Source of the DNA: an uncultured Campylobacter sp.
GTDB taxonomy: Bacteria; Campylobacterota; Campylobacteria; Campylobacterales; Campylobacteraceae
Length of the DNA: 6,113 nucleotides
Reading direction: 5' to 3'
NCBI RefSeq assembly: GCF_938018145.1
Contig: NZ_CALIII010000289.1
Span: forward strand, 1 to 6,113
Shown here: piece after piece, positions 1 to 5,424 of the stretch
Layout: the number at the start of each line of letters is the position of its first letter
Position numbering within the stretch: the stretch's first letter is position 1
Translations under genes and position numbers: made by a program
The notes under the pieces: model-generated
Databases searched by the model: none
What the model was told of the DNA's origin: nothing
Seen by the model: the letters and a program-made list of their open reading frames with translations, nothing else

Positions 1-1112
1 AAAAAGCCGATAACGGTCGTAAATATCGCAAAAAACGATGGGCTGGCCTTATCGCGTAGCGTGAGATAAACGAGCTGGCGGTTGTTAAGGTGCGGCTTGG
101 TAAGGCAAAACTCGCGGTAGCTCACGATCAGGTGGATGACGACCGAGATCGTGATGATGAGCTGAAGGGCGATGTAGTTTGAGCTGATGACGGTAATCTC
201 CCAGCCGAAAAACCCAAACAGTCCGCTCGCCCAGATAACGCTAATCACGCAGATAAAAATCGGCATAACGATGTAGCGAATCTGCCTAAAAAAGAGCCAA
301 AGACAAAAGACCAAAAGTAGCGTAACGCTGATACCGTATGTCGCAAGATCGGATCGCACGAAGCTCACCATATCGTCGGCGATCATGTTCGCACCGCCTA
401 AAAACAGGCTCTCGCCGCCGCCAAATTTCGCTATCGTCTCGCGTATCTGCTCGATCGCGGCGTGCTCTTTTATACGCGCTTCGTCGCGGTGGGCTTTAAA
501 CTGCGCATTTACCGTACTTAAACGCTGTTTTTGCTCGCTTGTGATATTGCCATCAATCTTGGCGTTTAGCAGAGCGTTTCGCTCGTTTAGTATGCTTTGA
601 TATTTCTCATCGGTCTTTAAATTTAGCACGATCGCCGTAGTTTTTAGATCGCGGCTAACGAGGTTGTTCGTATATAGCGGACTATCCGCAAACTCGCGGC
701 GCACCAAGGTTTTGTTTATATCGGTATCGGCAAGGCTAGGTACATGCTTAACCAGCTCGCTAAGATCGTTAGTTCCGCTTTGAAGCAGCGGGATGTTTAA
801 TATAGAAATGACGCTTGATACAAGCTCGTTTTTTTCTAGTTCGCGGCTTAAATTTTCTATCTTTTCAAGCGTAGATGGCGCGAGCAGATCGTCTTTTGGC
901 GTGTAGGCGATGACTAGGTAGTTTGGGCTAACGTAGCGTTTAGAAACGTCTCTAAAGACGGCTAGATCTTTATCGCTTTCAAGCAGCAGCGTCTCGGTCG
1001 ACGCGTCCACCTCGAGCTTGCCGCTAAAATATCCAAAAAAGAGCGTCGCGGCCAGTACGCCTGCGATAACGCTCTTTGGAAAGTTGACGATAAATTTAAA
1101 AATCCGCTTCAT
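1..1112 (-). CDS. RND/MMPL-family inner-membrane transporter, third gene of the mlaA-mlaC operon (partial, C-terminus off the left edge)
   Basis: This is an open frame of 370 codons from an ATG at 1112-1110 to the window edge, so only the N-terminal part is present. Residues 1-12 are basic and aromatic, and a first membrane helix spans about 13-31. A large periplasmic loop covers about 32-255 and begins with EVDASTETLLL (34-44), a pattern typical of predicted RND-superfamily exporters. A cluster of helices follows at about 258-277, 281-301 and 309-331, with another starting near 359, as in the MMPL/sterol-sensing-like half of such proteins. Residues 165-230 are charged and look helical, possibly a coiled-coil hairpin within the loop. 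An AAGG site lies 5 nt before the ATG, and the gap to mlaC is 7 nt. The neighbours suggest lipid movement between inner membrane and periplasm, but substrate and direction are inference. A similar RND gene follows mlaA-mlaC in C. jejuni (Cj1371-Cj1373, from memory). Family assignment is firm; function is not. Confidence 0.85.
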   Translation of the reverse strand, partial: MKRIFKFIVNFPKSVIAGVLAATLFFGYFSGKLEVDASTETLLLESDKDLAVFRDVSKRYVSPNYLVIAYTPKDDLLAPSTLEKIENLSRELEKNELVSSVISILNIPLLQSGTNDLSELVKHVPSLADTDINKTLVRREFADSPLYTNNLVSRDLKTTAIVLNLKTDEKYQSILNERNALLNAKIDGNITSEQKQRLSTVNAQFKAHRDEARIKEHAAIEQIRETIAKFGGGESLFLGGANMIADDMVSFVRSDLATYGISVTLLLVFCLWLFFRQIRYIVMPIFICVISVIWASGLFGFFGWEITVISSNYIALQLIITISVVIHLIVSYREFCLTKPHLNNRQLVYLTLRDKASPSFFAIFTTVIGF

Positions 1113-1119
1113 CAACGCC

Positions 1120-1707
1120 TTATTGCGGAGCTTGGACGGAGTTTAGCTTGCTAAGCAAATTTTCAAAGCTCTCGTTTTCCATCAAGCTATCAAACTGGCT
1201 GCGGTAGGTCTGGATGATACTAACGCCTAAAATTTCGACATCGTAGATGAGCCAGCCGCGATCTTTGGCGTTGTAAAATTTATACGTAAAGCCGTAGTTT
1301 TTACCGTCCTCGCCGACTAAATCGGCGTTTAGAAAGTAGCGATTTTCGTTTGGTTTGGTTACATCTTTAAAATTTATAGTTTGGTTTTTGTAGCTTAAAA
1401 GTTTATCGACGTAGCTTGATTTTAACCTCTCTTCAAAAGCTTTGTTAAATTTAGCCTTTTGCTCGGCATTTAGGTTGTTGTAGCGCTTGCTTAGGGCGAT
1501 TTTAGACATCTGCTCGTAGTCGAAATATGGATCAAAAACGGCGAAAATTTTATTTATTTTCTCGTCTTTGCTCAAATTTGCGTTTTTTAGCACCTCGATG
1601 GCGTCTTGCGTCGTTTTTTGCATCGTAGATTTTATCTGCTCCTCACTGATCGCAAAGAGGCTAACCGCGCTAAAAAGCGCAAGCAGGATGATTTTTAAAA
1701 ATTTCAT
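1120..1707 (-). CDS. mlaC: MlaC/Ttg2D-like periplasmic phospholipid-binding protein
   Basis: This 195-residue protein is close to the usual MlaC length of about 200. Residues 1-19 form a signal peptide (MKFLKIILLALFSAVSLFA) with a likely cleavage after A19. The mature part shows the family's helical region FDYEQMSKIALSKRY (62-76), with the AEQKAKFNKAFEERLK stretch after it (81-96). The C-terminal signature is GWLIYDVEILGVSIIQTY (151-168). MlaC proteins carry a phospholipid in a hydrophobic pocket between the outer-membrane MlaA complex and an inner-membrane partner. The ATG at 1707 sits 1 nt after the mlaA stop and has an AAGGA site 5 nt upstream (1717-1713) that overlaps the end of mlaA, so translation is probably coupled. 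The partner here may be the adjacent RND protein, an MlaFED complex encoded elsewhere, or both. The family is clear; lipid direction is taken from known Mla systems. Confidence 0.9.
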   Translation of the reverse strand: MKFLKIILLALFSAVSLFAISEEQIKSTMQKTTQDAIEVLKNANLSKDEKINKIFAVFDPYFDYEQMSKIALSKRYNNLNAEQKAKFNKAFEERLKSSYVDKLLSYKNQTINFKDVTKPNENRYFLNADLVGEDGKNYGFTYKFYNAKDRGWLIYDVEILGVSIIQTYRSQFDSLMENESFENLLSKLNSVQAPQ

Positions 1708-1708
1708 T

Positions 1709-2410
1709 TTATTCCTTTATTAAGTGGTTGCGGCGCTGTTCGTAGGCGTCGCGTAGAAACGGATACAGGTCGATCGCATCTTTTTTAAGATTGTCGTAAG
1801 CGTCTGGATGTAAAGACAAAAGGTTGCCCTGACGGAAAGTTTTTATCGCAAAGGAGTCTAGAGCCGGCTTTACGTAGCTGATGGGATCGAGATAATAATC
1901 GCCGACTAGACCGACGATATCGCGTAAATTTGAGGGTCCGATAAACGGCAAAACCACGTGAAATCCGCTACCCACGCCCCAGTATCCAAGCGTCTGGCCA
2001 AAATCCTCGTCATGGCGCTGCAGATTGTAGTATTTCGCGCCGTCGGTTAGTCCGCCAAAGCCGATGATCGTATTTGCCAAAAATCTCAGCGTCTCTTCGC
2101 CGGCCTCGCTAAATTTAAACTGCAAGAGGTTGTTTACGAAGCGAACGGGATATAAAAGGTTGTCAAAAAAGTTCCCCACCGCAGTTCTGGCAGCCTCTGG
2201 CACTATGTAGTTGTAGCCTTTTATCGCGGGATGGATGGCGTTTACGTACATAAAATCGTTAAATCCCGTCATCATTCTATTATAGCCGCTAAGCGGATCG
2301 AAAATCTCGCTAGGCTGGGTAAATTCGTCGTCAAATTCGCTCTTTTCTTGCGTTTGTTCGGCAAAAACGCAACTAAAAAAAAGCAAAAGAGAGAGTAAAA
2401 ATTTTCTCAT
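1709..2410 (-). CDS. mlaA: MlaA/VacJ outer-membrane phospholipid-removal protein
   Basis: MlaA proteins form a ring-shaped channel in the inner leaflet of the outer membrane and extract phospholipid mislocalised in the outer leaflet, passing it to MlaC. I chose the ATG at 2410 (233 residues, near the usual length). It directly precedes a signal peptide (MRKFLLSLLLFFSC) and has a GGAG site 5 nt upstream (2419-2416). The frame stays open to an ATG at 2530, but that start would put 40 hydrophilic residues before the signal peptide. Family motifs are DPLSGYNRMMTGFND (38-52), EDFGQTLGYWG (135-145) and HVVLPFIGPSNLRD (151-164). Cys14 may be a lipidated residue, but FFSC is a weak lipobox, and VFA (15-17) offers an ordinary signal peptidase I site. 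It is the first gene of the mlaA-mlaC-RND operon, divergent from modE. The C. jejuni homologue VacJ (Cj1371) is linked with outer-membrane lipid balance and vesicle release. Confidence 0.92.
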   Translation of the reverse strand: MRKFLLSLLLFFSCVFAEQTQEKSEFDDEFTQPSEIFDPLSGYNRMMTGFNDFMYVNAIHPAIKGYNYIVPEAARTAVGNFFDNLLYPVRFVNNLLQFKFSEAGEETLRFLANTIIGFGGLTDGAKYYNLQRHDEDFGQTLGYWGVGSGFHVVLPFIGPSNLRDIVGLVGDYYLDPISYVKPALDSFAIKTFRQGNLLSLHPDAYDNLKKDAIDLYPFLRDAYEQRRNHLIKE

Positions 2411-2473
2411 CAAATCTCCGAATTTTAAGTCTGCAAAGGCAGTAACCTGAGATTTTATCTCAATGTAGCTTTT

Positions 2474-2487
2474 AAATTTATAAATTT
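2474..2487. repeat. Perfect 14-bp AT palindrome AAATTTATAAATTT over the possible mlaA -10
   Basis: The sequence reads the same on both strands and contains the TATAAA proposed as the mlaA -10. It could be an operator half-buried in the promoter. AAATTT is extremely common in this genome, so a chance palindrome is quite possible. Confidence 0.4.
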
Positions 2488-2531
2488 CAAAATGCCCGGT
2501 ATTACGAAGTTTATTTAAGTTATTTTTCATA

Positions 2532-2545
2532 TATATTTAAATATA
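2532..2545. promoter_or_regulatory. Perfect 14-bp palindrome TATATTTAAATATA, candidate ModE operator
   Basis: The symmetry is exact over 14 bp and breaks at the next pair (A2531/C2546). It ends where a -35 would lie for the proposed modE -10 at 2567-2572, a good position for repression. The E. coli ModE box has TATAT/ATATA half-sites flanked by CG elements and separated by a spacer. This site shares the TATAT/ATATA core but lacks the CG flanks and the long spacer. An autoregulatory ModE site is therefore inference, and AT-rich background could produce it by chance. Confidence 0.35.
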
Positions 2546-2566
2546 CTTCCTAGCAAATTATTTTTT

Positions 2567-2572
2567 TATATT
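2567..2572 (+). promoter_or_regulatory. Probable -10 element (TATATT) for the modE operon
   Basis: TATATT differs from the TATAAT consensus at one position and follows a T-rich run (2561-2567), as is common in campylobacter sigma-70 promoters. It would start transcription near 2579, just before the GGGGGA ribosome site, leaving a leader of about 15 nt. No clear -35 is present. TAGAAT at 2575-2580 is a rival but lies too close to the ribosome site. Confidence 0.45.
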
Positions 2573-2582
2573 GATAGAATTT

Positions 2583-2588
2583 GGGGGA
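2583..2588 (+). promoter_or_regulatory. Strong ribosome binding site of modE
   Basis: GGGGGA lies 5 nt before the ATG at 2594, in a stretch otherwise nearly free of G. It fixes the modE start and supports the full-length 260-residue regulator. Confidence 0.7.
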
Positions 2589-2593
2589 TTTTC

Positions 2594-3376
2594 ATGAAAG
2601 CAGACGTTAGTTTAGAGCTATTTTTAGATAGCGGCGTATCGGTGTTAGCTAAGCACATAGAGCTTTTAAAGGCTGTAGAGCACACCAAAAGCATAACAAA
2701 AGCGGCCGAGTACGTCGGCATCTCGTACAAAAACGCATGGGACAGCCTAGACGCGCTAAATAACCGCTCGGACGAACCGCTAATCGCAAGAGCCGAAGGC
2801 AACAAGAAAAACAGCGGCTCGGAGCTCACGCCGTACGGCAAAAAGATGATCGCGCTATACGACGCGATGCTGGAGAGCCAAAAGATATTTTTAGAAAAAG
2901 TTTGTTCAAATATAAACGTCGATACGAACGAAATTTTAAATTTACAGCGCATGAGCATGAGTCTGAGCGCGCGAAATCAACTAAGCTGTGAGATAACCGA
3001 AGTAAAAACGGGCGCGGTAAATTCGCAAATCAGCGCCAAACTCTCAAACGGCGAAATTTTACGCGCCAACGTCACGGTCGAGTCTGAAAAAAATCTAAAT
3101 TTAAAAGTCGGCAAAAAGGTCGTATTTATCTTTAAAGCTCCAAGCGTAATGCTCGCAAAAGAGGAAAATCTAAAACTAAGCGCGGCAAATTTACTAAAAG
3201 GACGCGTGATCGAGGCCAAAATCGGCTCGGTAAACGCCGAAATCGTGCTAGAAATCAGCAACCATCAGACGATAACCTCTATCATCACCAAAGATAGCGC
3301 GATGGATATGAAAATCGGCGTGGGCGACGAGCTGGTCGCCATCATCAAAGCAAGCCAAATAATAATAGGAGTATAA
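2594..3376 (+). CDS. modE: ModE-type molybdate-responsive transcriptional regulator
   Basis: This 260-residue protein is about the length of E. coli ModE (262). The N-terminal winged helix-turn-helix of the LysR-like kind covers about 18-100, with SITKAAEYVGISYKNAWDSL (33-52) closely matching the E. coli recognition region and LTPYGKKMIALYD (78-90) matching the wing and dimer helix. Two Mop domains follow. The first (125-188) has SARNQL, GAVN (140-143) and KAPSVMLA (181-188). The second (196-259) has SAANLLKG, GSVN (211-214) and KASQIIIG (252-259). The SARN and K-x-S/P motifs line the oxyanion sites in known ModE structures. With molybdate or tungstate bound, ModE dimers bind TATAT-type palindromes, repress uptake genes and can activate molybdoenzyme genes. 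It is the first gene of the operon, 3 nt before modA with no room for a separate modA promoter, so it probably controls its own transcription. Confidence 0.94.
   Translation: MKADVSLELFLDSGVSVLAKHIELLKAVEHTKSITKAAEYVGISYKNAWDSLDALNNRSDEPLIARAEGNKKNSGSELTPYGKKMIALYDAMLESQKIFLEKVCSNINVDTNEILNLQRMSMSLSARNQLSCEITEVKTGAVNSQISAKLSNGEILRANVTVESEKNLNLKVGKKVVFIFKAPSVMLAKEENLKLSAANLLKGRVIEAKIGSVNAEIVLEISNHQTITSIITKDSAMDMKIGVGDELVAIIKASQIIIGV
3367..3371 (+). promoter_or_regulatory. Ribosome binding site of modA inside the end of modE
   Basis: AGGAG lies 8 nt before the modA ATG (3380) and overlaps the last codons of modE. It gives modA its own strong initiation, which suits a binding protein made in excess over the permease. 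The later junctions of the operon lack such a site. Confidence 0.65.
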
Positions 3377-3379
3377 AAA

Positions 3380-4126
3380 ATGAAAAAAACATTTTTTTCA
3401 CTAGTAGCCGCGGCCATCGCCGCTTTTAACCTAAACGCAGGCGAGATCAACGTATTTGCCGCTGCAAACGTCACTTATGCGTTTGACGAGCTAAAAGCGG
3501 AGTTTGCTAAATCAAATCCAGACACCAAAGTAACCGTCACGCTAGGAGCTAGCGGCGCGCTATCTACTCAGGTCAAAAACGGCGCTCCGGCGGATGTTTT
3601 CATGGCTGCAAATATGAAATTCGTACAAGACCTATATGATACCAAATTTGCCGTAACCCAGCCCGTAGTATACGCTCAGGGCGCACTTGCTCTATTTACG
3701 ATCAGAGATATCGATCTAGCTAAAGGCATAAACGCGGTAGAAGGCCTAAAAGCCATCGCGATCGCAAACCCTGAAACCGCTCCGTACGGCAAAGCTAGCA
3801 TCGAAGCTCTAAAAAAAGCGGGCATCTACGATAAAGTCGAGAAAAACGTCATCCTAGCAAAATCTATCGGCGAGGCTCTAAGCCAAGCTCTAAGCGCTGC
3901 TGACGTCGGATTTATCGCGGCTTCTGCAATGTACGATAAAAAAATGGCCGAGTACAAAGAGGGCAAAAACTTTATCCTCATCGATCCTGCGCTTTACACC
4001 CCGATCGACCAAGGCATGGTTATCCTAAAACACGGCGAAAACAATCCTGAAGCAAAAGCTTTCTACGACTTCATCAGAAGCGACCGCGCGAAGGAAATCT
4101 TTAGAAAATTCGGATACAACATCTAA
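3380..4126 (+). CDS. modA: ModA periplasmic molybdate/tungstate-binding protein
   Basis: This 248-residue protein is normal for ModA. Residues 1-20 form a signal peptide ending LNA, with export to the periplasm. The mature protein follows the ModA pattern: VFAAANVTYAFDEL (25-38), LGASGALSTQVKNGAPADVF (55-74), NPETAPYGKAS (130-140), DVGFIAASAM (175-184), YTPIDQGMVIL (206-216), and the closing EIFRKFGY (239-246). By alignment with E. coli ModA, N30 and S58 occupy oxyanion-contact positions; E. coli has Ser at the first, while Asn occurs in other ModA proteins. Y136 in the APYG loop is the likely third contact region. The protein captures molybdate and delivers it to ModB/ModC. Tungstate binding is equally possible because the family does not separate the two well by sequence. 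The stop codon is followed at once by the next ATG. Confidence 0.93.
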   Translation: MKKTFFSLVAAAIAAFNLNAGEINVFAAANVTYAFDELKAEFAKSNPDTKVTVTLGASGALSTQVKNGAPADVFMAANMKFVQDLYDTKFAVTQPVVYAQGALALFTIRDIDLAKGINAVEGLKAIAIANPETAPYGKASIEALKKAGIYDKVEKNVILAKSIGEALSQALSAADVGFIAASAMYDKKMAEYKEGKNFILIDPALYTPIDQGMVILKHGENNPEAKAFYDFIRSDRAKEIFRKFGYNI

Positions 4127-4507
4127 ATGATAAAGGCTAAAATTTCGGCGATAGAGCAAAATGACGGCGTTAGCGTTTTTGAGTTTAGCGCCGAAAATTT
4201 AAGCCTAAAAATGCTCTCTTTGGAAAATCTGCAAAATTTAAAAATCGGCGACGAAGTTCGGCTAGGCTTTAAAAGCTCGGACGTCTTCGTCGCTACTTCC
4301 CCGCTTTTAAACTGCTCGGTCTCAAACGAGATAAAAGCGCAAATTTCAGATATCCAAAGAGGGCAAATCACAAGCTCGCTGCATCTAAACGCGGGCAAAT
4401 TTGAGTTTGAAAGCATCATCTCGACATCATCGCTAAAGCGGCTAAATTTAGCGCCGGGCGATCAAATTTACGCCTACGTCAAGGCAACCTCGCTCTACAT
4501 CGCATGA
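4127..4507 (+). CDS. Small two-domain Mop/TOBE molybdate-binding protein (molbindin-like)
   Basis: This 126-residue cytoplasmic protein has no signal peptide or membrane segment. It is two tandem Mop-like domains. Domain 2 (about 66-126) is recognisable: SNEIKAQISDIQRGQITSSL (66-85), ISTSSLKRLNLAPGDQI (98-114), and the VKATSLYIA ending (118-126) that matches the K-A/T-S strand of Mop domains. Domain 1 (about 1-57) keeps the layout, with LKIGDEVRLGFKSSDVFVA (38-56), but has QNDGVS where a GxVN motif is expected. Such proteins (ModG/Mop family) bind molybdate in oligomers and are thought to store or buffer it. The start abuts the modA stop (TAAATG) with no clear ribosome site, so translation probably depends on modA. 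A comparable gene sits next to modA in C. jejuni (Cj0302c, from memory). It could instead be an accessory subunit of the transporter; its function is not proven. Confidence 0.8.
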   Translation: MIKAKISAIEQNDGVSVFEFSAENLSLKMLSLENLQNLKIGDEVRLGFKSSDVFVATSPLLNCSVSNEIKAQISDIQRGQITSSLHLNAGKFEFESIISTSSLKRLNLAPGDQIYAYVKATSLYIA

Positions 4508-5424
4508 TAGAACTAAACTGCATAAAAAGCCTAAACGGCGCAAACGGAAAATTTGATTTAGACGTAAATTTGAACGTAAAAAAGGGCGAATTTGTCGCTC
4601 TTTACGGCAAAAGCGGCAGCGGTAAAACAACGCTACTGCGCCTGATCGCGGGCTTTGAAACGCCTGATAGCGGAACGATAAAAGCAGGCGGTCGGACGCT
4701 TTTTGGCGGCAAGAACTTCGCTCCGCCGCAAAGCCGAAATATCGGGTTTTTATTTCAAGACTACGCGCTTTTTCCAAATATGAACGTGATGAAAAATCTG
4801 CTTTTTGCAAACGACGACGTAAATTTAGCCCGCAAGCTGCTGGGTCTTGTCGAGATGAGCTCGCTAGAAAACGCCGCCATCTCGCAGCTCTCGGGCGGTC
4901 AAAAGCAGCGTGCCGCCCTAGCCCGCGCCCTCATGCGAAAGCCCGAAATTTTGCTACTCGACGAGCCGCTCTCGGCCCTTGATAACGCCATGCGCGAAAA
5001 GCTGCAAGACTACCTTGCTAAGGTGCACGCCGAGTTTGATATGACGACGATTTTGGTTAGTCACGACGTCGCGGAGATCTACAAACTCGCCTCAAAAGTT
5101 TTCGTGCTAGAGGGCGGTAAAATCGCGCAGGAAGGCAGCCCGGGCGAGATATTTTTGCGCCACAGAGGCTCGCAGAAATTTAGCCTACCGGCAAAAATTT
5201 TAGAGATCTCAAAGCGCGACGCCATCTACGTAGCCGTCGTTTCCATAGGTCAGCAGCTTTGCGAAGTAGCTCTAAGCGCTGCGGAAGCGGCAAATTTAAA
5301 AGCTGGCGACGAAGCGGCGATAAGCGCCAAGGCGTTTGGGCTAAATTTGCAAAAAAGCGGTAGCGAAAACGACAAATTTGACGAGCGAAACGCTGAAATT
5401 TACGCGCAAAGCGAGCCGAGATGA
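4504..5424 (+). CDS. modC: ModC molybdate ABC transporter ATP-binding protein
   Basis: This 306-residue cytoplasmic ATPase energises uptake through ModB. All ABC motifs are intact: Walker A GKSGSGKT (35-42), Q-loop Gln84 in FLFQDYALFPN, signature LSGGQ (128-132), Walker B ILLLDE (148-153), D-loop SALD (156-159) and H-loop His186. Residues about 225-287 form one degenerate TOBE/Mop-like domain (LPAKILEIS, then NLKAGDEAAISAKAFGLNL), which in ModC proteins can sense oxyanion and inhibit transport. The protein is shorter than E. coli ModC (about 352) and ends in a hydrophilic tail (288-306) rich in Ser, Glu and Asp. The ATG overlaps the preceding stop as ATGA with no obvious ribosome site, indicating coupling. 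The gene precedes modB, the reverse of the common A-B-C order. Confidence 0.93.
   Translation: MIELNCIKSLNGANGKFDLDVNLNVKKGEFVALYGKSGSGKTTLLRLIAGFETPDSGTIKAGGRTLFGGKNFAPPQSRNIGFLFQDYALFPNMNVMKNLLFANDDVNLARKLLGLVEMSSLENAAISQLSGGQKQRAALARALMRKPEILLLDEPLSALDNAMREKLQDYLAKVHAEFDMTTILVSHDVAEIYKLASKVFVLEGGKIAQEGSPGEIFLRHRGSQKFSLPAKILEISKRDAIYVAVVSIGQQLCEVALSAAEAANLKAGDEAAISAKAFGLNLQKSGSENDKFDERNAEIYAQSEPR

Larger units (their letters stand above)
2411..2593. promoter_or_regulatory. Divergent intergenic control region between mlaA and modE
   Basis: These 183 bp separate two divergent operons and must hold both promoters. The half next to modE is strongly AT-rich compared with the flanking genes. No RNA gene or convincing small ORF is visible apart from the in-frame upward extension of mlaA. 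Leftward, TATAAA on the minus strand (2482-2477) could be the mlaA -10, giving a leader of about 60 nt. Rightward, TATATT (2567-2572) is the best -10 for modE. Both assignments are from sequence inspection only; campylobacter promoters usually lack a recognisable -35. Confidence 0.7.

Noticed and set aside
385..600. A 71-codon plus-strand frame
   Set aside because: It lies antisense inside the RND gene, has no ribosome site and shows no family pattern; it is a shadow of the real minus-strand frame.
2546..2593. A riboswitch (molybdenum cofactor type) before modE
   Set aside because: The predicted leader is about 15 nt, too short for an aptamer, and no stem-loop set is visible in this AT-rich stretch.
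3371..3378. GTATAAAA just before modA as a separate -10 promoter element
   Set aside because: It is formed by the last codon and stop of modE plus the spacer, and lies too close to the modA ATG to leave room for a transcription start and ribosome site.
2566..3474. Three minus-strand frames (2566-2958, 2977-3261, 3265-3474)
   Set aside because: They are antisense to modE and the start of modA, are Ser/Phe/Ile-rich as reverse frames of these genes would be, and the plus-strand proteins match known families over their full length.
4123..4810. Two minus-strand frames antisense to the small Mop gene and modC (4123-4419 and 4448-4810)
   Set aside because: The second is rich in Arg, Ser and Cys with no recognisable domain, and the sense strand encodes an intact Walker A and Q-loop; both are shadows.
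3887..5282. A 14-nt direct repeat, GCTCTAAGCGCTGC, at 3887-3900 and 5269-5282
   Set aside because: Both copies encode part of Ala/Leu/Ser-rich helices in modA and modC using the same preferred codons; no further symmetry or spacing pattern suggests a functional repeat.
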